A stretch of 6,383 nt of DNA from Acidithiobacillus sp. (GTDB taxonomy: Bacteria; Pseudomonadota; Gammaproteobacteria; Acidithiobacillales; Acidithiobacillaceae), in the NCBI GenBank assembly GCA_028065135.1, contig JAPTWR010000030.1, positions 1 through 6,383 on the forward strand. Direction: 5' to 3'. This document shows positions 1 through 6,191 of the stretch, in pieces; position 1 is the stretch's first letter, and the number at the start of each line of letters is the position of its first letter. The notes under the pieces were generated by a model, which made no database searches, was not told the DNA's origin, and saw only the letters and a program-made list of their open reading frames with translations. The position numbers and the translations under genes are program-made.

Positions 1-91
1 CGCCGGGGTGAATGGGGGCAGACCGACCTTCGCGCAGATTCGCCACATCGGAAAAATCCATCTTTTCGATCTCGTCCACACGAATGCTCAC
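1..91 (-). CDS. higA: HigA-type antitoxin, N-terminal fragment (cut by window edge)
   Basis: Only about the first 30 codons are inside the window; the gene continues beyond position 1. Reading from a GTG at 89-91 gives a peptide with a charged lead (VSIRVDEIEKMDFSDVANLR) followed by the segment APIHPG, the hallmark opening of HigA/VapI-family antitoxins (usually PxHPGEIL, just before the XRE-type helix-turn-helix). The start is supported by a strong Shine-Dalgarno, GGAGGT at 97-102, five bases upstream. It follows the toxin gene after 16 bases on the same strand, the toxin-first order typical of higBA. By family knowledge HigA binds and neutralises HigB and represses the shared promoter. The HTH itself lies outside the window and cannot be checked. 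Confidence 0.85.
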   Translation of the reverse strand, partial: MSIRVDEIEKMDFSDVANLREGRSAPIHPG

Positions 92-107
92 GATATACCT
101 CCATCCA

Positions 108-389
108 TCAGTGATAATCCACGATCTCCACGTCCCAGGCGTTGCTGTCGCGCCATACGAAGCAAATCCGCCACTGGTCATTGATGCGCATGCTCCATTG
201 GCCGCTCCGATCGCCGGAGAGCTTCTCCAGGCGGTTGCCTGGCGGTACAGCCAGATCTTCGATCCGGCCGGCGCGATGCAACTGTGCCAGTTTCCGCTGC
301 GCCATCCGCAATAATTCCGTTCCAAAGCGGCGCACTTTCAGGCCAGCGAAGACTGCGGCGGTTTGCTTGTCCGCAAAGCTCATGATCAT
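108..389 (-). CDS. higB: HigB toxin, RelE/ParE-superfamily mRNA interferase
   Basis: A 93-residue protein, the normal length for HigB, a ribosome-dependent mRNA endonuclease that acts in the cytoplasm until bound by HigA. Visible family signatures are the N-terminal SFADKQTAAVFAG helix, the central RLEKLSGDRSGQWSMRIN, the DQWRICFVW strand and the C-terminal DVEIVDYH; in HigB the terminal Asp-Tyr-His contributes to RNA cleavage and all three are present here (residues 91-93). The reading frame is intact. The start is ambiguous between ATG at 387-389 and ATG at 381-383 (MSF..., closer to many homologues); neither has a clear Shine-Dalgarno. The promoter at 396-424 would start transcription at about 389, favouring either a leaderless mRNA or the inner ATG. 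The antitoxin follows immediately, so this is a toxin-first operon. Confidence 0.93.
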   Translation of the reverse strand: MIMSFADKQTAAVFAGLKVRRFGTELLRMAQRKLAQLHRAGRIEDLAVPPGNRLEKLSGDRSGQWSMRINDQWRICFVWRDSNAWDVEIVDYH

Positions 390-395
390 CGGTGA

Positions 396-424
396 ATGCT
401 AACGCGATCCGATAGTAGCGTCAA
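396..424 (-). promoter_or_regulatory. Predicted sigma70 promoter of the higBA operon
   Basis: On the minus strand there is a -35 box TTGACG (419-424; 5 of 6 consensus bases), a 17-base spacer and a -10 box TAGCAT (396-401; 4 of 6). Transcription would begin about seven bases past the -10, near 389, practically at the toxin start codon. HigA-type antitoxins usually repress their own promoter from an operator overlapping it. I see no long clean palindrome here, only a short TGATCA at the toxin start. Confidence 0.55.
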
Positions 425-430
425 ATAACG

Positions 431-643
431 ATGTCTGTTAGTCCCGCACTTCTCAGTTTCCAAACTGGACCGCAGGAAACAGCGCCGTCTGATGGCTGGC
501 CCAGACTGGAAGCGGTCATTCAGCAGCTGAAAGAAAATGAACCCCGAGGGAGCTATCTGGTTGACTGTGCCAATCATATCCTTCCACATGCCGGAAATTA
601 TGGCTGGTCTCTATTGAGGCGTTTCATGTGTCTTCGCCCCTGA
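431..643 (+). CDS. Unassigned 70-codon reading frame, possibly a gene remnant
   Basis: ATG at 431, stop at 641-643, divergent from higB and starting just beyond its -35 box. No convincing Shine-Dalgarno is seen. The middle of the product (WPRLEAVIQQLKENEP, then SYLVD) resembles the stretch leading into the first glycine-rich loop of SAM-dependent methyltransferases, but the expected Gly-x-Gly loop is missing and the rest (CANHILPHAGNYGW...) does not fit. It could therefore be the broken N-terminal end of such a gene, or simply an open frame. Its 3' end overlaps a second protein-like remnant on the opposite strand (598-792), so both cannot be intact genes. Confidence 0.25.
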   Translation: MSVSPALLSFQTGPQETAPSDGWPRLEAVIQQLKENEPRGSYLVDCANHILPHAGNYGWSLLRRFMCLRP

Positions 644-792
644 ACCGGAGGATGTTTTTCAAGGTGTGAGCGACAGTCGTCGGTCTTATTGCCGACCAAT
701 CCGGCTTCCAGCAGTAACCAGAAGCCATCAGCTTCGCCGGTGGCGTATTCACAACGCGCCAAGTAATGAATGGCGCGATCCGATGAATAGCA
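598..792 (-). pseudogene. Protein-like remnant without a start codon, family unknown
   Basis: A 64-residue open stretch on the minus strand, bounded upstream by TAG (793-795) and ending with TAA (598-600). It has no ATG near its beginning, so it cannot be a complete gene. The central part reads like real protein: DRAIHYLARCEYATGEADGF, then WLLLEAGLVGNKTDD, an amphipathic helical pattern with ordinary codon usage. The tail beyond QGRRHMKRLNRDQP looks less natural and may be read-through into unrelated sequence. I do not recognise the family. The likely explanation is the interior of a gene whose ends were removed by rearrangement, in keeping with the neighbouring decayed elements. Confidence 0.35.
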
Positions 793-895
793 CTATATTA
801 TTCCGACATGACGACAAATAGGCAAAAGAAAGAGATCGTCATGGCATATGATGGCACATGCGATAAAAGAGCAGATAAGGCCCCTTACAGAGCCA
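793..895. other. Short stretch before the IS with one small interrupted reading frame
   Basis: No confident gene. On the plus strand a 33-codon frame starts at ATG 808-810 and ends at TGA 907-909, just inside the left inverted repeat of the IS. Its product (MTTNRQKKEIVMAYDGTCDK...) is rich in charged residues and could be the 5' end of a gene cut by the insertion. An inner ATG at 841 has a purine-rich AAGAAAGAGA sequence 6-15 bases upstream that could serve as a Shine-Dalgarno. No matching continuation is seen on the far side of the IS, where a phage-like gene follows in unrelated sequence. Confidence 0.2.
841..860 (+). repeat. Two-copy 10-bp tandem repeat
   Basis: ATGGCATATG is followed directly by ATGGCACATG, differing at one base. 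Each copy starts with an ATG. The repeat lies inside the small frame 808-909 and ends 35 bases before the IS. It may be a simple duplication without function. Confidence 0.5.
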
Positions 896-917
896 GGCTC
901 TTCGTCTGATTGAGTGG
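896..917 (+). repeat. Left terminal inverted repeat of the ISL3 element
   Basis: Begins GGCTCTTCGTCTGATTGAGT. This is the family-typical terminus and pairs with 2177-2198 at 16 of 22 positions. Confidence 0.85.
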
Positions 918-955
918 CAGGGGGCAGAATGCTGTGGAGCACTCGCGCCCTGAAT

Positions 956-960
956 AGGAG
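956..960 (+). promoter_or_regulatory. Ribosome binding site that sets the ancestral transposase start
   Basis: AGGAG lies four bases before the ATG at 965-967. This favours 965 as the ancestral transposase start over the downstream GTG at 1030, because the codons between also match the family once a single CT unit is removed from the repeat at 986-995. Confidence 0.55.
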
Positions 961-964
961 TTTG

Positions 965-2184
965 ATGATAGTCCCGGAAGATCTGTCTCTCTCTCGTTAG
1001 GACTTGGTTCCGCCGAAGGGGTGGATCATGTGACTTTCACAGTGGAGGAAAAACGCCTGGATCTGCATATCAACTTTCCCAAGGACAGTCGCTTAACTTG
1101 CCCCGTCTGTGGTGGGGCGTGAGTAGTATATGACACCCGTGCACACTTGGCGGCACATGGATTTCTTCCAGCATGAAGCCTATCTCCATGCTCACGTACC
1201 TCGTGTGAAGTGCCCGGAGCATAGTGTTCATCAGATATCTGTTTCCTTGGCACGGAAAGGCTCACATTTCACCCTGCTCTTCGAAGCGCTGATCATGACC
1301 CTGGTGCGGGAAAGCCGGTATTGACGGCAGACCGCATGGCCGGCGAGACCGACACGCTCCTGTGGCGAGTGATTGACCATTATGTGCCCGAAGCTCGTGC
1401 GGCGGTGGATATGGCCAATGTCCATGCTGTCAGCGTCGATGAAACCAGCAGTCGGCGCGGTCATGGCTACATCACGCTATTCATTGATCTGAATGCCCGG
1501 CGACTCTTGTTGTTGTTTGCTACTCCCGGCAAGGATGCCAAGACCTTTGAGAAAATCTCCGGAGATCTACAGGTCCATGGAGGTAGCGCGGAAGCGATTA
1601 CCAATATGGGCACCGGCCTCTCGCCGGCCGTCCAGAAAGAGGCTGCCGAGCACCTGCCCAATGCTGAGATCACCTTCGATCGTTTTAACCTCATGAATCT
1701 CGTCAATGAGGCCGTAGTTGTCGTACGCAAGGGGGAAGTCCTCACTCTGCTCGACCTCGTAAAGACCCGATGGCACTGGCTCAAAAATGATAGCAACCTC
1801 AAGGTTGAGCAGAAAAAAAAGCTGCAGAACTCACTCAAAAAAGACCAGAACCTCAAAACGGCACAGGCCTACCAGTTTTGGCTGACCTTTCAGGATATAT
1901 TCACGGTCAAGAATCGCCACCAGGGCGCCACCGCGCGCAAGGTCTGGATCGAAAACATCAAGAACAGCGGTCTATCGCCTATGGTCAAGGTCGTCTACAC
2001 CATCATGAATCACTGGGTCGGCGTACTCCGATGGTTCGAAAGCCAGATCACCAACGGAATTCTCGAAGGCTTCAACAGCCTTATCCAATCCGCCAAGACT
2101 CGGCGGGGCTATCGCACCTACAAGACGTTTATCAACACGGCTTGCCTCATTTTGGATAAGCCGGATCTCAGGCTATCCACTTAA
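965..2184 (+). pseudogene. ISL3-family transposase, inactivated by multiple mutations
   Basis: Reconstructed at about 400 residues, the family length. Fragments in order are: MIVPEDLSLS from 965; LGLGSAEGVDHVTFTVEEKR and the CPVC zinc-finger half to 1119; HTWRHMDFFQHEAYLHAHVP with CPEH from about 1142; then the DDE domain from 1321 to the stop at 2182-2184. Damage visible: an extra CT unit in the repeat 986-995; TGA at 1120-1122 where a Cys codon is expected after CPVCGGA; about one extra base near 1141; one lost base near 1309-1312 (REKPV becomes RESRY-stop). In the DDE domain, VDETSS and ILEGFNSL keep the first Asp and the Glu. The usual D-(L/M)-SPA motif reads GLSPA (codons near 1615-1629), so the second Asp appears lost. 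The right inverted repeat overlaps the 3' end. The 287-codon open frame from 1321 is only the C-terminal part and should not be annotated as an intact transposase. Confidence 0.9.
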
Positions 2185-2198
2185 AATGACGAAGAATC
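2177..2198 (-). repeat. Right terminal inverted repeat of the ISL3 element
   Basis: Reverse complement begins GATTCTTCGTCATTTTAAGT, matching the left end at 16 of 22 positions. It contains both the transposase stop (2182-2184) and the ATG (2186-2188) of the following tail-fibre-like gene. Confidence 0.82.
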
Positions 2199-4099
2199 TG
2201 GATGCGTTCCCCAATTTCATTATTTCCGGCTTGAACATCGCCGTGCCGAATCCAGGGAGCCTGACGGCCACATTAAACCCTGGCACGGCTTACCTGAACG
2301 GTACCCGCGTCATTATCGCTTCTCAGGCAGCTTTCACCAACACTTACCCTCCCAGCAGTGCTATCTATGTCAGCGTCAACAACGCGGGATCGGTGAACTA
2401 CTCCGCTGGATCATCCGCGCCCAGCGGATACGTGCTTATTGCGCAGGTGACCAGCAATTCTAGTAATATCACGTCCGTTCAACCGCTGCTGCTGCCCCTA
2501 AAAGTAACCCCCGAGCATTTCCGCGCGATCGGAAACGGCGAGGCCAACGACGCGCCAGCGTTTGTCGCGGCACTGGAATTCCTTGTTTCCATAGGGGGAG
2601 GTGTTCTGCATCTAAGGGCCGTTCGATACAATCTTGGGACTAACTTTATAACCACAAATGGGACTAACTCATTGGTCCCGCTGCCCATTCTGTCAACCTC
2701 TGGGCCATACATAGACATCGTCATCTCCGGTGACTTCACGGTTCGTGCAGCGGGGGCCGTAGCTCCGAACTCAGGAACCGTGCTTTTATCTCAAGCCACA
2801 GGAAGCGGCACGCTACCGTCCTTAATAGGAGCAGTGGCCCAAAACTCGGGCACCCCGTCCTGGACAAACTTGGGCATCCACTTCAAAAAAATCAAGTTTC
2901 AGACGCAGACCAACGGTGGCGTCATAGGCGCAAACCTTTACTCATGTGTGAACGGCTCGTTTGAAGATGTCACGGCGGACATAAACTCCAAACCTGGCGG
3001 CTTCGTCCCACCCACAATTATCTCCACGGGCTTGATCCTTCCTGGCCCGGGTAATTTTGGAATATCCTACGCGGAAAAGTTCTACATAACCGGGTATTAT
3101 TACGGCCTGCAGCATGCTTCCCACGCGCGGCTCAACGGACTCATCCAAAATTGTGTATCCGCAATAACGATTCCTGAGTCATACAGCCATATCGCTTCAT
3201 ACCAGCGTGTGACAACACAGGGGTGCTCGTATTCGATTTTCTGCGGCGCAGCATCAGGAAAGGCAACAGAGGAAAACTCCATATGCGGAGTGTTAGACAT
3301 CGAGCGCGATACATCGTTTCCATTCGTTGATGATATTCATGTCGCATTCGGAGCGTCGCTAAATGGCTCTCTTATTTACAATGTGGCAGCCGATAATATG
3401 TCGTTTATAAGCATCGCTGGGCCAGGTTCGAATAACCTTATGCTGTTCAGCGCGGCAATGGGGCAATATGTTACGCCGTTAGCAAAAATTATAGTTACAT
3501 CTAAAAGTATTACCGTAACCCCCACCGCAAATAACACGGAGGTTTACCCTGAAAACTTGCCTGTACCGATAACGGTAACCGTGGAGCCGGGGAAGTACAT
3601 TGGGCAAAGCGTCACGGTTTATGGCCATTATTCGGGCAATGTCACAGTGGCTTCGAATGTTACTTCTGGAGAACCGGCCTTTTATTTACCAAACAACGTA
3701 GCTGTTTATACTTACATAATGCAGGGTGGAAACGGAAGCGCCCAGAATATCAAGCTCATCTGGAACGGGGGGGCGTGGAATGCTTATACACAAGGGTCTC
3801 TGTTCCTGAACACCGTGTCCGTTACCGCCAATTTTTCTATCGCTGGCACTGGCGGCGGTTCCATCGTCATGACTCCCCCTTTACAGGGAGTCTTCAAGGT
3901 AGTCAGTTTTATGCTTACTGGCTACATGAACAACACAGCAACGGCGCAAACGCAAAGGTTCCCAACCGTGTTTACCCAGATCCCTATTATATTAGGCAAT
4001 AATACCGGCATAAATCCGACACTATCCACCAACGGAATCACGTGGCCCGTCAGCATGACGGCGGCGGCCAGCGGCAACATCATAATCGGGGGGCAGTAA
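2186..4099 (+). CDS. Phage tail-fibre/tail-spike-like protein with beta-helix, 5'-truncated
   Basis: 637 residues as open, with an intact frame. Residues about 10-105 (TATLNPGTAYLNGTRV, AIYVSVNNAGSVNYSAG, APSGYVLIAQVTSNSSNITS) follow the pattern of small beta domains found in phage tail and baseplate proteins. Residues about 107-150 (VTPEHFRAIGNGEANDAPAF, IGGGVLHLRAVRYNL) resemble the entry of pectate-lyase-type right-handed beta-helix proteins (the GDGxxDDxxAF...GGGxVxLPxGxY pattern). Gly/Ser/Asn-rich strands to about residue 430 fit the helix. The C-terminal part ends WPVSMTAAASGNIIIGGQ, a natural-looking tail-fibre end. There is no signal peptide. Such proteins bind or cleave surface polysaccharide for phage adsorption; no catalytic residues can be assigned here. 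The ATG and first codons (2186-2198) are IS inverted-repeat sequence and there is no Shine-Dalgarno, so the native N-terminus (virion attachment) is probably missing. No other phage gene is nearby. Confidence 0.72.
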   Translation: MTKNLDAFPNFIISGLNIAVPNPGSLTATLNPGTAYLNGTRVIIASQAAFTNTYPPSSAIYVSVNNAGSVNYSAGSSAPSGYVLIAQVTSNSSNITSVQPLLLPLKVTPEHFRAIGNGEANDAPAFVAALEFLVSIGGGVLHLRAVRYNLGTNFITTNGTNSLVPLPILSTSGPYIDIVISGDFTVRAAGAVAPNSGTVLLSQATGSGTLPSLIGAVAQNSGTPSWTNLGIHFKKIKFQTQTNGGVIGANLYSCVNGSFEDVTADINSKPGGFVPPTIISTGLILPGPGNFGISYAEKFYITGYYYGLQHASHARLNGLIQNCVSAITIPESYSHIASYQRVTTQGCSYSIFCGAASGKATEENSICGVLDIERDTSFPFVDDIHVAFGASLNGSLIYNVAADNMSFISIAGPGSNNLMLFSAAMGQYVTPLAKIIVTSKSITVTPTANNTEVYPENLPVPITVTVEPGKYIGQSVTVYGHYSGNVTVASNVTSGEPAFYLPNNVAVYTYIMQGGNGSAQNIKLIWNGGAWNAYTQGSLFLNTVSVTANFSIAGTGGGSIVMTPPLQGVFKVVSFMLTGYMNNTATAQTQRFPTVFTQIPIILGNNTGINPTLSTNGITWPVSMTAAASGNIIIGGQ

Positions 4100-4100
4100 T

Positions 4101-4356
4101 CTCGAGTGCGCCAACAGGTGTATCCGCCGTCTCAAATCGCGCATCGTGCGCCGCCGCCTCATCAAACAGGATTCACCATGGCCTCCCGGATTTCTGCAGT
4201 AGGTACCTGCAGCAAATAGCATCCTCTGTCCGCTACAACCCGGGTTAAAAAACCCGAACGGCATCCGAGACAGCAAACTCCATGGCCCACATAAGAGGCT
4301 TCTTTGGCCTGAACCTTAAGTTATTCATCGACACGGACATACACCATCGTCGTCAT
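4101..4356 (-). pseudogene. Decayed RelB/DinJ-family antitoxin
   Basis: Pieces of one DinJ/RelB protein can be read in order across frames on the minus strand: MTTMVYVRVDE then TAA (4356-4321); LKVQAKEA (4320-4297); AMEFAVSDAVRVF then TAA (4286-4245), matching the family ribbon-helix-helix segment MGLSVSDAVRVFL; QVPTAEIREAM (4209-4177), matching the VPNAETREAM region; and DEAAAHDARFETAD...GALE (4163-4101), matching the antitoxin C-terminus. The total, about 85 codons, is the normal length. Two in-frame stops and several frameshifts make it dead. A good Shine-Dalgarno (AGGAG, about 4362-4367) and a promoter remain. In intact loci a RelE/YafQ-type toxin follows; here the homology ends at 4101, one base from the end of the tail-fibre-like gene, and no toxin is present. 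The stops and frameshifts hide it from simple ORF calling. Confidence 0.8.
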
Positions 4357-4361
4357 GGTAA

Positions 4362-4403
4362 TCTCCTGAAAATAACTTATATCGATGCCTCCACCTGTGT
4401 GAA
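4362..4403 (-). promoter_or_regulatory. Residual promoter and ribosome binding site of the dead relB/dinJ
   Basis: On the minus strand: TTCACA (4398-4403; 5 of 6 of the -35 consensus), a 16-base spacer, TATAAG (4376-4381; 5 of 6 of the -10 consensus), then AGGAG five bases before the ATG at 4354-4356. These control signals look better preserved than the gene they served. Confidence 0.5.
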
Positions 4404-4746
4404 AGAGGATTCGATACCTGGCATATTGTGGTCGAGTTGCTGCCTTATATCCGGCCTTTGATGCAGCGCAATCAGCCTGCTAGCCATGAAGGAATCCGCC
4501 GGAAGAACTCCTCATTTGCGATACATTTATCTCAATACGGCAGATCCACAAACCGCTTCACAGCACCCGCCACGGTAAATTTGTTCTCAGCCCCCAGTAG
4601 CGTTGTCGCTGAGTTTTTAGTCATTCTCAAATAATCTAGACAATGCGATTACGGACTTCTGCTCTGGATATGCCGAACTATACCGCCACCTACAGGGGAT
4701 GGTGAGGAGGCCACCCACCTAAACTTCAGCCATAATAAGAAAGGCA
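4404..4746. other. Intergenic stretch with no supported gene
   Basis: Short frames occur but none is convincing. A plus-strand frame (68 codons from ATG 4428, no Shine-Dalgarno) has no recognisable content. On the minus strand a 30-codon frame (4624 to 4532, MTKNSATTLLGAENKFTVAG...) has plausible codons but only a weak GAGA upstream. Downstream of the regulator gene (4640-4746) a weak stem GGTGGG/CTCACC at 4707-4725 lacks a U-tract, so no rho-independent terminator can be called. Confidence 0.4.
4532..4624 (-). CDS. Possible 30-residue small protein or gene fragment
   Basis: ATG at 4622-4624, TGA at 4532-4534. The product opens MTKNSATTLLGAENKFTVAG and ends AVKRFVDLPY. The composition looks protein-like, but there is no strong ribosome binding site, no recognised family and no conserved partner nearby. 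It could be a remnant of a larger gene. Confidence 0.15.
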   Translation of the reverse strand: MTKNSATTLLGAENKFTVAGAVKRFVDLPY

Positions 4747-6141
4747 TTATATTCTACTGATCCCGTGTTTCTCCATAAAACGATATAGCGTGACACGAGA
4801 GATGCCAAGTTGGGTCGCCGCCCGTGTGACGCTGCCCCGGTTGTGGCCTAGCGCGGTGCGAATGGTGTTAATTTCCATTTTGTCGCGCGCCTCGCTCAGA
4901 GTAGTAACCGAGCGGGTCGAGAAGCTGTTTCTTCGATCTAGTCCCAGATCGACAGGGGAGATAAGGGACTTATCACACATTACCATGGCTCCGCGTACCC
5001 GATTGACCAACTCGCGGACATTACCCGGCCAATCGTAGTGGTTCATGATGTACAGAGCATCTTCGCTGAACCCTTTGACCCTGCACCCTTTTTCGTCGGC
5101 GAAGTGGCGGAAGATATATTGGGCCAACAGGGGCACGTCCCCGATACGTTCGCGTAAGGCGGGCATTTTAATCTGCAGGACATTGAGACGATAGTAGAGA
5201 TCCTCGCGGAAGCGGCCCTCGTGCACAGCCTTTTCCAGATTGACGTGTGTGGCCGCAAGCACCCGCACATCTACGTTAATGTCTTCTTCACCACCTACCC
5301 TCTGTATGGTTTTTTCCTGCAGGAAACGTAGAAGGTTAGCCTGAAGTTCCATAGGCAGATCGCCAATTTCATCGAGGAAGAGGGTGCCGCCGGAAGCGAC
5401 CTCGATGCGGCCGATTTTGCGCTGGTGGGCGCCTGTGAACGAGCCCTTTTCGTGACCGAAGAGCTCGGACTGGATGAGGTTCGCGGACAATGCCCCACAG
5501 TTCATGGCCACGAAAGGGCCACCGGCCTGCGGGGAGCGTCTGTGAATGGCTTGCGCGGCCAGTTCCTTGCCCGTGCCGCTTTCTCCGGTAATCAGCACGG
5601 GAGCCACCACCCCGGCCACTTTGCGAATACGCTTAAACACTTTTTGCAGCTGTGGGCTGGTGCCGACCATTTCACTTTCGCCATTGTTGCGCACCTCCCG
5701 TTCTTCGAGCGAGAACGTGTCCGCGATGATCTTTGCCATCCCCAAGGCATGTCCAAGTGTGTGCAGCAACCGGTTGGGATCAATGGGCAGGGTGTGGTAG
5801 TCGTAAAACGTGCTACCGATCAGCTCACGCAAGGGGAGTAAGTCCATGGCCTCCCTAGGGAGCAAGGCGATCCAGTGGATTTGCTCGGCCTTGGCGATGA
5901 CGGATACCAAGCGCCGGTCATTATCAATGATAGCTTGATGATCTAGAGCGACGATCCCCACTTTAAAATCTGCTGTGGCCAAGAGTCGTTGCAGGTCACT
6001 GATATCCTCTGCGTACTGCAGATGCCATCCTTCGCTGCATAAACGCACCGCGCACGGTCCTATAGCCCGCTTCGCACCGAAATACAGTAGTGGGCGACTG
6101 GCATCAAGGGTGCCCACTCCGCAAAGTTGACTGCGTGACAT
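4747..6141 (-). CDS. VpsR-like sigma54-interacting (enhancer-binding-type) transcriptional regulator
   Basis: 464 residues, intact. Residues about 17-135 form a VpsR-like receiver-type domain: the [20 protein letters not shown] signature is visible, and Asp67 at the end of the IVALD strand could be the phospho-acceptor equivalent. The AAA+ core (about 155-385) has Walker A GESGTGKE (186-193), the sigma54 loop GSFTGA (233-238; Ala-to-Ser variant of GAFTGA), Walker [11 protein letters not shown] (253-262), arginine-finger region [10 protein letters not shown] (311-320) and WPGNVREL (371-378). The C-terminus (about 425-460) is a Fis-type helix-turn-helix, [23 protein letters not shown] at 6141 is preceded by GGAG with a five-base gap. 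VpsR relatives control exopolysaccharide or biofilm genes, often with cyclic-di-GMP, some without sigma54. Here the sigma54 contact loop and ATPase motifs look competent. The target genes are not in the window. It stands alone, with no operon partner seen. Confidence 0.93.
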   Translation of the reverse strand: MSRSQLCGVGTLDASRPLLYFGAKRAIGPCAVRLCSEGWHLQYAEDISDLQRLLATADFKVGIVALDHQAIIDNDRRLVSVIAKAEQIHWIALLPREAMDLLPLRELIGSTFYDYHTLPIDPNRLLHTLGHALGMAKIIADTFSLEEREVRNNGESEMVGTSPQLQKVFKRIRKVAGVVAPVLITGESGTGKELAAQAIHRRSPQAGGPFVAMNCGALSANLIQSELFGHEKGSFTGAHQRKIGRIEVASGGTLFLDEIGDLPMELQANLLRFLQEKTIQRVGGEEDINVDVRVLAATHVNLEKAVHEGRFREDLYYRLNVLQIKMPALRERIGDVPLLAQYIFRHFADEKGCRVKGFSEDALYIMNHYDWPGNVRELVNRVRGAMVMCDKSLISPVDLGLDRRNSFSTRSVTTLSEARDKMEINTIRTALGHNRGSVTRAATQLGISRVTLYRFMEKHGISRI

Positions 6142-6191
6142 ATTAACTCCATCCCGTCATCTATGTATCGCGAAACCATAATACGAGCGCC

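Larger units (their letters stand above)
896..2198 (+). mobile_element. ISL3-family insertion sequence, complete in outline but decayed
   Basis: About 1303 bp, the usual size for ISL3 elements. The left end begins GGCTCTTCGTCTGATT, matching the GGCTCTTC-type termini of the family. The right end (2177-2198), read in reverse complement, begins GATTCTTCGTCATTTT, so the two 22-bp ends agree at 16 positions. If CCA/TGG outside each end is counted, agreement extends a little further. Between them lies one broken transposase gene filling nearly the whole element. ISL3 elements normally make an 8-bp target duplication; the bases flanking this copy (CAGAGCCA left, TGGATGCG right) do not match. The insertion is therefore either old and mutated or one end has since been joined to other DNA by recombination or deletion. 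Confidence 0.88.

Noticed and set aside
12..402. Plus-strand frames opposite higBA
   Set aside because: They are antisense to a clear HigB and HigA coding sequence.
403..413. CGCGATCCGAT repeated at 774-784, with partial flanking similarity (TGAATG before, TAGC after)
   Set aside because: An exact 11-mer repeat is expected by chance at this length; the flanking match is gapped and not convincing.
791..804. CACTATATTATTCC resembles CACTATAGTATTCC at 6202-6215 (13 of 14)
   Set aside because: A few such pairs are expected by chance in a window of this size, and the surroundings do not match.
852..867. TGGCAC that could be the -24 part of a sigma54 promoter
   Set aside because: The -12 TTGCW element is absent at the required spacing.
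1467..1856. 129-codon minus-strand frame opposite the transposase
   Set aside because: Antisense shadow of conserved transposase sequence, with a low-complexity Ser/Phe-rich start.
3871..3892. Perfect 7-bp stem GACTCCC/GGGAGTC inside the tail-fibre-like gene
   Set aside because: It is within a coding region, has no U-tract, and encodes an ordinary MTPPLQGVF segment; probably chance.
4241..4256. Hairpin CGGGTT-AAAA-AACCCG about 140 bases after the tail-fibre stop
   Set aside because: No U-tract follows on either strand, and the bases fall inside the antitoxin remnant (VRVF region), so a terminator is not supported.
5425..5841. 138-codon plus-strand frame opposite the regulator
   Set aside because: It lies fully antisense to the AAA+ and receiver-domain codons of a well-recognised gene; a shadow frame.
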